The notes under the pieces are model-generated. The model searched no databases. It was not told where the DNA came from and saw only the letters and a program-made list of their open reading frames with translations. 64,000 nucleotides of DNA, taken from positions 204,898,501 through 204,962,500 of the forward strand of contig CM057458.1 of the NCBI GenBank assembly GCA_016271365.2, read 5' to 3'. The position numbers and the translations under genes are program-made. Source of the DNA: Neoceratodus forsteri (Eukaryota > Chordata > Ceratodontiformes > Ceratodontidae). Each line of letters opens with the position of its first letter. Within the stretch, counting starts at the first letter, position 1. Positions 9,961-22,269 of the stretch are shown here, piece after piece.

Positions 9961-12130
9961 ACCAAACTAATTACAAGAAATTACCAAAATCAATTAACCA
10001 ACTAATACAACAATTAATTAGCTGTCCCACTGACATGGAGGGTTGAGGCATTGCGTGCCTTACCTTCTGTCATGCCAGCAACCTGTGTTTTGGAATGAGC
10101 ATGAGTTATTGAGGGTTTTTGAAGAGGGAAAGGACTGATTTTCCCAGGGACTGCTCTCCTCTCCTGGGGAGGAGTAGCAAGCCAACTTGGCTGCTGACTG
10201 CCACCAAGTGAAGGCCTGGTGGTAGTGCAGATAGTGATCATATTGATGGGTAGGGCTGCAGCTCTGCAGGGCATGCAAGCTTCCATGCAGATGTACTGAT
10301 GTATCGCCATGGCAGGGGTCAAAATGGAGAACAAGGAAACGTGTATGGGGGTTTGCTTAAACCTTGCCTATTCACCCGCAGCCCACCACCCACTCCTCCC
10401 CTCAACTTTCGGGGAAGAGACTGGATATGTTGGTTGGGGAAGGATAGCCTTCCCCTTCGTAGCCCCACCCTGGAGGATAATACATGGGAGACATGTCCAC
10501 CAGACTAAGAGAGGTGAGCAACTGTCATGGGAGGTGGAGATAGGGCTGAGAGAGCCTGCCTGCCTTCCCTAGAGGAAAAATGTTTTATGGCATAAGAAAA
10601 TATTAACACACTTACCAAACCAATTACATCAATTACCACACCGATGAACAAACACTACTACCAAAATTTTTCTATAAAAACTAAAAATTAATAAAAACTA
10701 CAGACAAACAGTACCCAGACAATTCACTCCCTGCACACCCTTTCCCTCCTGTCTCTTACCAAAAGATCATGTCCCTAGACATTCTAGTTATTTTCTCAGA
10801 TGCTATGCCCTCCATGCTGCTGCCATGGAACTTCTTCACAGCTACAGGCCACAAACTCCATGCTGCTCCTGACCACAGATGCCATGTTGCTCACCAGCAC
10901 CATCTTTATGGCCAACCTACCATGTCAAACTAAAGGATGGAATGCCATAGCCTCTCCTCTTTTTCAGGAGGACACTACGTAATGGAAACACAACATGGAC
11001 AAAAGACTAAAAACAGAAAAAAAAATCCACTACATTATAGAAAAACTTCTGGGCAAAGAAATGCAAACACAATGCCAAGACATGATGACAAATGTAAACA
11101 AAACAAACACAAATCCAATGTACTATAAAAAAGGAAGTATAGCTAAGTATTCTGTAGGGCAAATGAGGTTGATGCCACTTGTTCTCTGGGCTCATGGCAT
11201 TGTTCCTTCATTAGTTCTGTTGATGGTATATTCCCTCTACACCAGTTTCCTATCATACAGTATACTGGCATGGCCAGTGCAATTTGTATTAAAATATCTC
11301 ACCAATTAGTTACATTTGCATTTCTCAGTAAGTTGCACAAATCTTGCCGGATTCAGTGCAAAGGCTTGCAGAAGCGGTTTCCTAAGAGCTGCAATCCAGT
11401 TTTACATTGCATTGTGACAGAACTGAAGATGCATTCCAGATGACTATCAAAACCATTTTATAAAAATTGTTCTTGAGCTGGTTAAGTGTTGAAAAACAAC
11501 ACATTAATGCACCTGCATTCCCAACTTAAAAAACAAACATGCAAACCAACCTATTGCTGAGACAGTTTAATATGAAATGTACTGTAGTGCAAGTATGTTA
11601 GCTCTTGAGTTAGTGTTTGCACCAAAACTGCTGTTTCACAGATGTCAGCTGTCTTAGGATCTAGAATTGTAAAAAAATGGTAACTGGCTTATCTGCCCCA
11701 AATGCTAAATGTGTGCTTAATTTCTAAACAATAGACTCACTATTTTGTAAGTTAAACATTTTACAGTATGTAAACACATAAAATCTCCCATTTTATGACT
11801 GAAACTTTCAGGCTTATTAGATATGCTGGCCCACAATAGGCCTTTCAATTGTTTCATAATGACAGAAGACCAAATTTGAAAGTTAAAAGTATTTAAAAAT
11901 CACCAAACCCATATCTATGCAGACCCATGAAAAAATACTGCAGCTGAATAAAACACATTTTTTTTCATTCATGACTGACCTTTTAACTCACTAACAAGTA
12001 AAAAAGCACCCAAACCATCATGTTAGCCACCAGCCGCTGTCAGGAAACTGTCCTGAGCATGATCATTTTTTTCATTCATGTTTGCTTTATAAATCAATCA
12101 TGAATTAAAATTAACTCGCCTTTTTTCTTT
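9961..12130. other. Anonymous region, no gene recognised
   Basis: Overlapping short frames at 10014-10334 (-) and 10299-10572 (+) are GC-richer but lack motifs. A loosely similar AT-rich phrase (ACCAAACTAATTAC / ACCAAACCAATTAC) occurs near 9961 and near 10617, suggesting an insert or duplication of about 0.65 kb between them. 11140-12130 is AT-rich and featureless. Confidence 0.4.
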
Positions 12131-13860
12131 TTTCAAACACTGGGTGTCCAATCCCAGTGTCATATACTCCTCTCAAACACCTTCCCAACATGGAAGCCCA
12201 ATCCAAGTGTCAGGTGCATTTTATTAGTACTATTTTATAACCACTGGATACAAACCCTTGCTTGCTTCCAAGCTCCCCCAAGTTATTAAATAACTGCCCA
12301 CTCAGGCACCTGTGCCACCTTTTCAACCAACAGCTACCAAAGGAAATATTATACATGCTACTCCCACAGTGGATAACCAGCCTACATCATCAGAAATTCC
12401 TCTGGTACACTGTTATAATATTTTTGCATCATCATATTGGGGAATCCAGGAATGTCCTTACAGTTTTATTTATCTTTTTATACTAAGGCTTTCTGGAATG
12501 GGGTCCATATTTTTTTCAAATAGATCTTTTTTTACTAACTTTACAATGCCAAAGTTGTTCCATTTATGCTATATCCATCATCATATTATTCAACCAAACA
12601 TCATATCTTGGTGGTTCAGCATTTTTCCATTTTAACAAAGTGCATTTCTTTGCTACTATTGTTATCAATGTAAGCAATTTTTGTTCCTCTGAATTAAGAT
12701 ATTGATTCACAGGGTACGTTCCCAATAGTGTGACCAATGGAGTCAATTTTACAGATTTTTTAAAAGTCATAGAACATAATTGTTTGATTTCAAACCAAAA
12801 ATTAGAAAGATATGGACAAGATCTAATCATATGAATTTGTGAGCCAGTAGTATTAGTGCATCTAGGACATTTTATCAGTAACATTATGATTAAACTGATG
12901 GAATTTTTTAGGTATGTGATATGTTCTATGGGTGGTATTCATTTTAATTTATTGCATTTTTACTGACTGCACATTATTTAAATATGTGTCAATATTATTT
13001 TTCCACATTCCATCTGTAAGGTTCAATCCAAGATCTCTTTCCCATTTGCTCTTAAGTTTAGTTTATTTATTTAATTTTGACCTTCTAATAATTTTCTGAT
13101 AAACAGCCAATATCAGCTACAGTATTACCCTCTTTGTTAAGCCCAAAAATTTGTAAAAGCATGGGGGAAGGATAATTCTAATTTTGTTTTTGTTTTATTT
13201 TAAATTATTTTTCACCTGTCCATATTGAAAAATGTGTGTCTGTGGAATTTTATATTGGTTCTGCAATTGTTTAAATGTCTTTATCTGTTCTCCTTGAATA
13301 ATATTTCCTATCTGTGTTATTCCTAAATCTTGCCACATCTTCAAACTATTATTTGTTATTGTGGGAGGGAATTTATATTTTTTATGAATAGGAGTACATT
13401 CTGTTATTACATAATCTCCTTCAACTTATCCTGAAATTTAAGCTAGCAATGCAGAGCAGTTGAAGTGGTGATTGGAACATATAATAAGGATTTTTATCTT
13501 TCATAACTGAATATAATAAAGTCATGAGATGTGAATATATCTGTGCTGAAGTCTCAATTTGGATAGAAATAAGCATTAAATCCTATTTTTCTATCCAGTG
13601 CCAAACTTGTATAGCTTGTGTAACTAGATAATAAAGTGCAAAATCTGGTAGAGCTTACCCATCTTTTTCTTAAGGTAAAATTAATGTGCCCCAAGCTATT
13701 CTCGCTCTAGAGTATTTCCACAAAAACTTAATTATTAAAGCTTTGAGTCATTTGGAAAACATTTGAGGAACTGGAATCGATAATGTCTGAAATAAAAATA
13801 ACAGTTTTGGCAGTATCTGCATTTTAACTAAATTTAGTTTACCTATCCGTGTTAGATATA
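12130..13860 (-). pseudogene. L1-type LINE ORF2, C-terminal part
   Basis: The minus-strand frame 12564-12884 carries the L1 ORF2 tail: a CPRC knuckle, then H and C spaced as in the L1 Cys/His motif, a FWFEIKQL helix, TLLGTYP, and an AKK...WK...P..W ending. Reading upstream in changing frames to 13855 gives further L1 text, for example ILPKLLFLFQ, then GGL-like and LP-DF-Y-like stretches around 13600-13800. These belong to the segment that follows the reverse-transcriptase fingers and palm in L1 ORF2. Several frameshifts and stops make it inactive. The end near 12130 is a guess. The element continues at 14890 after an interruption. Confidence 0.75.
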
Positions 13861-13861
13861 A

Positions 13862-14889
13862 TGGCCTGGATAATCAGAAGGGATGTGCATGGCGCAACAC
13901 TGTTGTGCCATGCGAAACTCACTAATGCACCCTGGTGCAATATTTAAATGGCGATTGAGCCTGGCACAAATCCCGATGCACCAGAGCGCATCAGTAATGT
14001 ATGCGGCGCAGGTAGTGGGGTGTGCCCTTGCATACTCCACACATCCCGATATTCAGACCGGGATGCGCTGAGCCCATGCATGTGCAACCCCTACTTGCGC
14101 TGCACACAGGTGAGCCAAAAAAAAGGAGTAACAGCTGGCCATCCACAGGTGAGCTGTCGTATTGCAGGGCACAACATGGCAGTTACCACCTGTGGGTGGC
14201 CACCCGAGCTCTGGTTGTACCTTCTGGTGGTGCCCCCCATGCCCAATCGCAGGCATATGTACACAAATAAAAGACCTACATCCCTGGTGGTCCAGTGGAC
14301 CACTTGCAGCCTGATCATGGGCATGTGCTGTAAAAATGTTCATCCTATATCCCTGGTGGTCCAGTGGATCACTTGCAGCCCGATCGTGGGCTTAAGTATT
14401 AAAATATACTGTCCAATATCCCTGGTGGTCCAGTGGACCACTTCATGCCTGATCGTGGGCTTAAGTATTAAAATATACCATCCAATATCTCTGGTGGTCC
14501 AATGGACTGCTTCACACCCAGTTGCGGGCTTAAGTATTAAAATATACCATCCCTGGTGGTCCTGTGGACTGCTTCATGCCCAATCATGGGCTTAAGTATA
14601 AAAAGTAATTGTCCAATATCCCTGGAGATCCAGTGGACTGCTCACGGCCCGATTGCGGGCGTCAGTAGAAAATAATGCCACCCCAAAACAACCCTGGTGG
14701 ACTAGCGGTAACCCCTTCCCCATCCGCCCACTGAGCCTCACTGCCCTACTTCCCCCTGGTCAGTGGTGGGCGGCAGTTCCCCACCCACTTGCCCCCGGCA
14801 CCGACTGACACCACTCTGGTGGGGCTTGTACGCCCATTGGTCCACAATGTGAGCTTCATTGGGTGTGCAGCCCGTACCATACTACACAG
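13862..14889. mobile_element. Insert within the L1, containing a minisatellite
   Basis: L1-like protein text stops at 13861 and resumes near 14890. The insert begins GGCCTGGATAATCAGAAGGG, which resembles the ends of the element at 1662-3830 (complement of its right end: GGGCCAGATAATCAAAAC). It starts with a CpG-containing stretch rich in GTGCATGGCGCAAC-type short inverted repeats and includes the 70-bp array. I could not find the matching right terminal repeat, so the right edge is set by where L1 text resumes. Confidence 0.55.
14280..14690. repeat. Minisatellite, about 70-bp unit, 6 copies
   Basis: CCCTGGTGGTCCAGTGGAC recurs with changes at about 14282, 14352, 14421, 14490, 14550 and 14621. 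Each unit continues with a GATCGTGGGC-like block and TTAAGTATTAAAATATA. Spacing is 60-71 bp. The 14490-14550 unit has lost about 10 bp. Confidence 0.85.
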
Positions 14890-15560
14890 TCCAAATATGT
14901 GAATGGATCCATTCTTGAGTAGCTATAGTGAACCGTGGAAAAAATAGGAGATTTGTTGGTCCCCATGTTTAGCCCAACAGGGGTCTAACAGTCCTAAATC
15001 TGTCAAGAAATGATCTATTACAGCTCTGGATGATTGGTGTGAATTGTCCAGCCCCAAGATTGTGTCTATTTGTTGGAGAACTAAATTAAAGTCCCCTCCA
15101 ATTATATAGGGTGTCTCAAAAGTAGCCTAAGGAAGAAAAAATTCCGAGAAGAATCTAGGATTATTTTCATTCAGTGCATACATTGCTGCTACTGTAAAAC
15201 TAAGATTATATAGCTGCAAATGTAATATAACAAAGCATCCCTGAGAATCAATATGCTGGTTTAGTACTTGAGGTATATTGTTTTCCTATTAAAAGCTATT
15301 ATTCCCTCCCTAGAAGTTCTTGTAAACTCAGAGCAGTAGGTTTCCCCCACCTATTTTCAAACCACTGAATGTCTGTTTTGGTTAAATGTGTTTCTTGCAG
15401 TAAATTCATATTAATATTTGTTTTCCAAATACTTTATGATTTTTAAACTTTCAATTTGATCCTGTAGACCCTTCACATTGCAGATCACCATTTTGAACAA
15501 ATTATGCATTAAATGAATATTTATCTTTTTTGTTATTCCTGGATCCTCAATTCCAATTAT
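14890..15560 (-). pseudogene. L1-type LINE ORF2, endonuclease part
   Basis: Read on the minus strand from about 15500 down, the translation in shifting frames gives the L1 endonuclease series. It starts with an N-V-K-G-L opening, then LLQETHLT-like text (about 15405), W-F, GI-I-F-R-K, a G-F-V-I-LHLQLYN-like strand, FF and then GGDFNLVL (about 15080). YSRMD appears near 14910, matching the conserved S-R-I-D of L1 endonuclease. All are interrupted by stops and frameshifts. The domain belongs with the ORF2 tail at 12130-13860; the palm domain between them is not present. Confidence 0.7.
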
Positions 15561-15929
15561 TTTTAATTTTAAACCAATATTAATAAATCATATAAAGAGC
15601 TTGTGGTCTCTATATATATTTTTTTCAAATAGCCCTATCCCCAAGTATCCCCCCCTTAATACTAAAAACATAGCAATACCCCCTTCCCCCTTTTCCCACA
15701 ATCTCAGACAAGATGGTACTGTCACCATCTCCGTACGCTAGCAGTGGGGTCCTTCTCCGCAGGAGATATAATTTCCATTTTTCCTTTTATAAATATAAAG
15801 GAATTCATATTATATTAATATGAGGGATAATACGTGGGAAGAAGTAGGGAGTGTTTGGGAATACTTTTTAAAGCATGGATTATACAGTATGTAAAGTAAT
15901 TCCCTATCTTACTTCTAGCACCTTCATTA
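15561..15929 (-). other. L1 inter-ORF and N-terminal ORF2 remnant
   Basis: AT-rich sequence between endonuclease and ORF1. It includes CCCCTT tracts and an in-sense start region that I cannot resolve. Confidence 0.4.
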
Positions 15930-17330
15930 TTAACTTAATCTCCCTATATTTAAACTAATAAACTGTTTCGCCAAATACCCTCCAAATTGTTCACATTTCC
16001 TTTTTTCTTCTTCCTTCCCATTCCTTGTTCTTTTCAATTCTATTCTTTTCATCTTTAGCTTATATATTTTCTTTTTCTCATGTCTGATTAATGGAATTGT
16101 TTGTACAGTGAACAAACCCAGGGGGGTGGTCCTTAGCAGTTGAACTTGAACTTTGCTGTCTCCCCGTTCCTTGGTGTGTTCTTGGTGTGTTTCATAAGAG
16201 AGCTTATATGCTTCCATCACATCTTCAGGTGAGTCAAAGGTGTGTAGATGTCCATTAATAACAAAACGAATCTTGGTTGGGTATAACATTGAGAAATGTA
16301 TATCTTTTTTTATATAACAGTTGTTTCAGAGGACTAAAAAGCCTTCTCTTCTCTGTTGTTTCCATTGACACATTAGGGTATGCATTAAAGTGCAAATTCT
16401 CATATGTCAGCCCTTTAGTAGTTCAAGCTTTCTGCAGAATTGCCTCTCTGTCTTGAAATTTTAATATTCTTACAAACACAGTACACAGATAATTTGCATT
16501 TACAGCAAATCTTGAACCTGCTGTGTGATCCTGGTCCAAAATAACTTTGTCTTCTAGATATTTTCTATCCAAAACTGCTGTAAGGCTACTACATTTCCAG
16601 TTCCTTCGACCCCCTCTGGCACCTTACATAACCTAATATTTGCTCTTCTTGTTCTGTCCTCTTGCTCAGTAATCTTGCAGAGCTTGTAACTGTCTTTCCA
16701 AATACAAGATCTTCTTAGGGGCATCTCTTGTACAGTCTTCCACTTAAGAGACTTGGGTCTATAGCACCTCTGTTCTATTGGTTAGATTTTGCAGTTTTGT
16801 ATTCAATTCTGCTAGTGACCCTGTAACTAGATTTAGGGTGTGTTTTATATCCCCAAGTGCAGTGAGCATTTCATCTTTTATATTGGTGACTGCTGCCAAA
16901 AATCTCTTCTTTAAATTGAACACTTGCATTTGCTTCAGTCAAATGTGTATGACTATTCTCTTCCACAGCCTCTTGTGCAGTATAATCTCAGTTAGTGCTT
17001 ACACGTACCATCACTTTTATTTGATTATTTATAAATAAGACTTTGTTGTTAACTTGTATCGCTGTGTCAGCATTTGGTAATTCAAATACATGGGTCACCT
17101 CTAGAATTGGAACGTCGTCTGTACCGTGCATCCCACAAAATTCAGTATGCTATATTTGTTGGGTCTCCACTAATGCCTCCCCCCTCTCTTGCCCTGTTTG
17201 CTGGAGTGGCATTTTTAAAAGAAGGTTTCCACCCCATTTTATGTCCTGAGCCCCCTCTTTTTCAGTGTTCTCTCTCTCCCATTGTTTTCCTTGCTTTCTT
17301 TATTACTTTGATGTCCTTTTAAATGCTGCA
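15930..17330 (-). pseudogene. L1-type LINE ORF1 relic
   Basis: ORF1p is the RNA-binding chaperone of L1. The minus-strand frame 15930-16289 opens YPTKIRFVINGH and continues F-SPEDVMEAY, matching the C-terminal domain pattern (YPAKLRI..G....F.SPE.A). Upstream, about 16440-16690, another frame reads ITEQEDRTRRANIR and then VPEGVEG, followed by LQ-FW-like text and KFQDREAILQKA, which is the RRM portion. The coiled-coil and N-terminal part probably extends to about 17330 (Lys/Glu-rich text). Order and strand match the ORF2 pieces at 12130-15560, so this is one 5.2-kb L1. Confidence 0.75.
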
Positions 17331-18833
17331 AGCCTCGACTTACCTTAATGTTCTCCCCAATTTCGTTTTGCTTCTGCATTGCACCTTTTGATTTAAAAAT
17401 TGAGAAAATATTACCTTAGGCATCCTTTTCGGTTAAGGGGCTTACCAACAGTGATATTGGTGCTTGAGAAGGTTCAGCCAGTGTACCTAAATCTGGGAGG
17501 CTCGATGAGAATGGTGTGTTCTTTTTTAATGTGGAATGTGTTGCTCCTTTCTTTTCTCTTCACCTTAGGTGTCCATTAGTTCTTTCACCCGCAATACCTG
17601 TTTAGTCATACCACTCTAGAATGAGGGGGGTCAAGGCACAGTGTATAAAGTTGCCAACACTAACAGACAGTGACCCGTAAATAAAAAATAAACTAACCGA
17701 ATGAGCAAGCGGAACAAATATACTGAGCCATCTCCCAAATTCACCCCAGTTCCTACTTTTTTAGCATTCAGAAGGAAGAAGTCAAACTGTTTTGGCTAAC
17801 TCATATTAGTGTGGTGCCCTGCTGTTGGGAACACCAGGGTTCTTCCACCTGACCAACTTGGAATGCAATATATTCAAACATCTGACGTCAGTGCTTCCTC
17901 ATGGGTGCCTCCCCCACCTCTCATTATCCACCATAATCTAAGTTAATTCAAAAGTAGCATACACCATGGTCCTCAAAGGTGCTCCAGTTAGCCAGAATAC
18001 TAACAAAGTTGAAAAAGAACTGGGCACACACCAGGCATACTGTATACAGAAGTAGATATATTGTTTTATTAATGCATGACAGACAATTCGGCTAACACCC
18101 CTACATATTGACTCTGGTAATGAGTCTTCCTCAGGATGATGCCTGTGAAAAAAAAATATATTACAAAAAAGGCCTTAACCACTAGTTAGCACCCATGCTA
18201 CCCTTCCCCCACTGCCACCCCAGGACATAAACTAATTGGTCCCATGGTGGATGGCTAGCACAGCACCCCCCCCACCTTGGAAGGTTGTTGTCTGCCATCC
18301 TTCACAGATCTATAAAATCAAAATCTAAAGAAAAACAGACTCACACCCTCACCATCATCTACCACCCATGCTGCCCTCCTCCCCAACCATGTTACCACAA
18401 ACCCGACCCTCACCCACCCTCCTGACAACCTCCTCTTTCAAACCATGTTAACACAGTAACCCCACCTTCACTTAACTCTTCCTGTAGGCAAATGCAAGTG
18501 CACATCCCATGTACCCTAAATTATTATAGTTTGAGCACTGGCTTTAAGTTGGAGAAATCCTCTGTTCAATGGTTGGTGGGTGTACCCCTGAAGAAAGTAT
18601 GTTTTCAAAAGTTTGCATATATTTTTTAAAGGTATGGGAGCAGTTCTGCCCATGCCCATGAGTGGTCTACAGAGGCACCCCTCACCTCTGCCAGTTGCTG
18701 TCTCCTGATTAGGTCCCATGCAGCTGATCACCAGCCTAAATGAGAAATACAGTAAATCCTACAAAATACTAAGCCTGAAAACAAACTACTGTGCATGCAC
18801 AGGGACTTAACTTAGCAAAAAAGGTTGATTTAG
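17331..18833. other. Anonymous region, possibly L1 5' untranslated sequence then older repeats
   Basis: No coding similarity recognised. Near 18000-18140 a block ending GACTCTGGTAATGAGTCTTCCTCAGG looks like a dispersed repeat, but I cannot name it. 18150-18480 is C-rich with ACCACCCATGCT echoes (about 18188 and 18360). Confidence 0.4.
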
Positions 18834-19142
18834 ATAAAAATTAGGGATGGGTGGGTCAGTTGTTACCCAGTTCTGATTCCAACTCTGGCCTTTTTCCAAA
18901 AGGTTTTGATTTATTCTGATGAATTGTAGACCTATTTTAGTCTATTTGAGTAGGAGAAATGCATCAATATTATTTTTGATTCATCTGTTAAAAATTAAAT
19001 TTAACCTTTTTTAAAAAAATGTTTGTGTCTGTATTTATGTGTAATTTTTCAAGGTCAGCAAGCAGCCAACAGCAATAAAATAAACTGACTGTTCTTGCCA
19101 ATCCTGTGTGTCAGCCACCACAAGACGTTCATAAGAAACAGT

Positions 19143-19411
19143 GGGCTGGATTCACAAAACTCTGGAAAATCCCACAGCTGCAAGAAAAACTCGATGCAAG
19201 GGTGCTGACACTTGTGGAACCACAATTTCTCTGGCAGCTATGGTATTCTCAAAAGTGGAACCCATTTATGACTAGCTCCACGATTTACAGCAGCTTGTGG
19301 GAGGTGTTGCTGTGAAAATCTCCTCATCTTCTTCAGCTGTTGCGGATGTGAATAGCAACAACTGGAGTTGTGGTGTGGGACTTAGTCCAAGAACATTTGT
19401 GAATGCAGCCC
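19143..19411. mobile_element. MITE, 269 bp, 3-bp target duplication
   Basis: Ends GGGCTGGATTCACAAA and (complement) GGGCTGCATTCACAAA match at 15 of 16 positions. AGT flanks both sides (19140-19142, 19412-19414). A 3-bp duplication suits the PIF/Harbinger group. No coding capacity; the plus-strand frames through it are chance. Confidence 0.75.
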
Positions 19412-19414
19412 AGT

Positions 19415-20240
19415 GTATGCAGCTCATTTGGGGTTTTGTGGTGAAAGGAGGCAGCGTGTCAAATGTTAGAAAGAATGAAAGAGAGAGATCAATGAATTCA
19501 ACAGCAGAAAGACAATAGCAAAATGCAGACCTTCATTGAGTCTGGTATGCTTTTTAGTGGGAGTCAGGCAGCAAGAGCAGGATATGTGATGGGACCCCAG
19601 CCATAACTCCCACCCTTTTCACTTCAGATTTTTTTTTTTAATTATTTTGCTTGCCTACTTGGTGTTATAGCAAGCAACATGGCACCAAATCATTCCACAC
19701 ACTCCTGCCTGACTGGCCAATTATTTTTATCATTCGTATTTTGTAACTTATGTGGTTGACCTTGCCCCCCCACCTGACATTGCAGTTTTTGAACATATCC
19801 TGTAAGGGTCCACAACTTATTTGCAGTAATTGTTTTTCTATAGAGCTGTTTGGCCCTGACCGCCACCTACTCCTGCCATGAAGTTCATCTGTCAGTCTCC
19901 CACACTGTTGCCATTTCCCCATTACCAAACTGGCAGGGATCTACACAGTGAGGGACCTGAGGACCGCTGGGGCGGGTGCTTATGGTGGCTGTGCATGTAC
20001 ACACTGTAGGTATTTTTCTTTTGTGTTGCCCTTTTGGTTCCACTCTCCACCCCAGACATCCAGCAATTCACTGCCTGTGTCCTGTTTGTATTTTTAACTT
20101 GCTAAATAAATTACACTCCACCTGGGTTCCCAAACTGAATGTGTAAAACACATACAGTGATACATATGATGTCATGTACACCGTGACTTCAGAAAAAGGA
20201 ATATTTTTCACTTGATCTTTCTGTTACGGTTGCTGACCTT
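19415..20240. other. hAT 3' region, no gene recognised
   Basis: Contains a T run near 19627 and a weak minus-strand frame at 19665-19928 without motifs. It lies downstream of the transposase relic and may be its untranslated tail. Confidence 0.4.
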
Positions 20241-22265
20241 GGTCCTCAGAATTCAAAGAAATAAATCATTAAATTAAATATCATCACCATCATCTTCAAA
20301 AACAACCAAGGAAGCACCTGCTGCAGCTGTTCATCATCATCACTATTATGTTCCTGCCACTCTTCACTGAACTGGTAAAAGAGTTTGTTGAGACTGGTGT
20401 TTAGGAAGGTAAGGTGCTGTAAATTTTCAGAAGTAAGCCTTGTACAGACATTAGAGACAACATTTCCAGCTGTGCTAAATATACATTTGCAGTAAACACT
20501 AGTGGGAGGGCAACTAAAAAGCTTAAAAAAAGACAGTACAGGTCAGATGGTTTTCTTTTCTACTCGGTACTCAAAAGGTCATCAGTAATATTAATAAATG
20601 GTTCTCGTAAATAGGCATCCACAATATCAGACAAAGACAAAGAAGGTGTCTCCACAACAGACACAACTGAATTATCAGTTTCCATGAGCTTTGACCAAAA
20701 AGTGTGAGAGTCATCTGTGTGCTTTTCAGAATGACATGCCTTTTTCAAGGGCTGTGAAAGAGAACTTTGTGCAGGACTACCCAATATTGATGAAGGAGCA
20801 CATGGTGGCACCAAACAGAAATTATTGCTGTAACCACCAACAAATGTCACATCATCAGATGCACCATCCATGTCATATGATTCACTTGTATTGTCAAACA
20901 CAGTTACTTCTTTTCCTGTGCAATTGCTGAAATCAGCATGTCTTTGTATTCAAGATAAGAGTCACCAAGATCTGAAGGAGGCAGCTGTTGCAACTTAAAC
21001 CGAGGGTAAAGAAAAGTGGAAAGAAGAGCTTTTTGTCTGTCATGATACGGTGAAGTTTTCTGCAATTCTGGAATTGCTGTATCAGTTGGTCCATAAGGGA
21101 CACACAGATTTGTCTCCATTTTTGGTCAAAACCTCTACGCAGCCTCCTGAATTCCTTGTTCAATAAATTTATGATAGGAATAACCTGGCTTTGAGTAGCA
21201 TTCTCTTTTTTAATCCGTCGAGTTGCTTCCTCAAATGGAGTCAAGAGCAATGTAAGATGCTTCATGAGGCCCCACTGGAATGAAATTCAGCAAAACACCG
21301 TCTGCTATGTTGCACTCCATGGTATATTCACAAACTGCATTTTTTGCATGAGAAGTTTCTCACACGTGAAAAACGCTGAGTTCCATGTTGCTGGAACATC
21401 TTGTTTTAGTAGCTGTATTGGCAAGCCATTTCTTTTTTCTGCAGGTCAGCCAAGATACCATGTGATTTTGCAGAGTGAATAAAATGGCCATAGATTTTCT
21501 TTGCAGATTCCACTAGTGTTGCTATACTGTTGCCACTGGAAAGGAAAGCTCATACGTATAGATTTAATGAGTGTGCAAAGCATGGAATGTGAGTAAAACT
21601 ACCATGTTTCAATGCACTAACAATATTGGTACCATTTGTCTGAAACCACACATTCAGTAGTGAGTCCCAGAGGCTCTAACCACTCACTCTGTACATTTTG
21701 TTACACAACTCTTCCAAAATATTGTCGGTGGTGTGATGCTTTCCAAACATGCTAACACAAAGAGCTGCCAAGGTGTTTAAAGATGATCATGACACCCAAT
21801 GTGCTGTGATCCACATATAATCAGTGGTTGGAGAACTCATCTGCATGTCTGTGGTCAGGTGCACAGAACCACATTCATTCTCTTGAAGAGCAAATTTTAT
21901 TTTACTTTGCATACATTTGTACATTTTAGGAACATCCACAGTCACAAAATATTTGAGGCTTGGTATGCTGTAATATGGAGCAAAATATTTTAAAAGGGCT
22001 CTAAAACTGTCATTCTCCACTACAGAAAATGGTTGCAGGCCCTTGGCAATAAATTTAGCTATTAACTGATTAATTTTTGACGTGACTTGATGTGGTCTAC
22101 TATATATTTTTGTTCAAGCATCGCAGTAATAGTCTGCTGATTAGTTCGTTCAGGGGTGCAAAAACCATGGGATTGCAGTGGTGAAGCTGTAGCTTGTTCA
22201 AATACTTTTGTCAATGAAGTCAAACGTGTTTTTTCTGCCGTCTCTCAGTCTCTTCACCATCACTA
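20241..22265 (-). pseudogene. hAT (ZBED-like) transposase relic
   Basis: The hAT transposase cuts and pastes DNA through an RNase H-like fold. On the minus strand, in order: INQLIAKFIAKGLQPFSVV (about 22070), then FRALLKYFAPYYSIPS and VHLTTDMQMSS...YMWITAHW (21787-22020), which is the start of the catalytic domain with the conserved T-T-D. The middle is broken (about 21270-21780). LLTPFEEATR...VIPIINLLNKEFRRL follows (20933-21265), then LLSTFLYPRFKLQQL (about 21020-21060), the hAT C-terminal dimerisation region. An acidic Ser-rich tail occupies 20560-20901. Three or more frameshifts separate these blocks. The N-terminal part is cut off by the CR1 at 22270. The strand and position fit the 18842-50769 element. 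Confidence 0.8.
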
Positions 22266-22269
22266 TTAT

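Noticed and set aside
13948..14595. 215-codon plus-strand open frame
   Set aside because: It runs through the 70-bp minisatellite, and the apparent protein repeats come from the DNA repeat.
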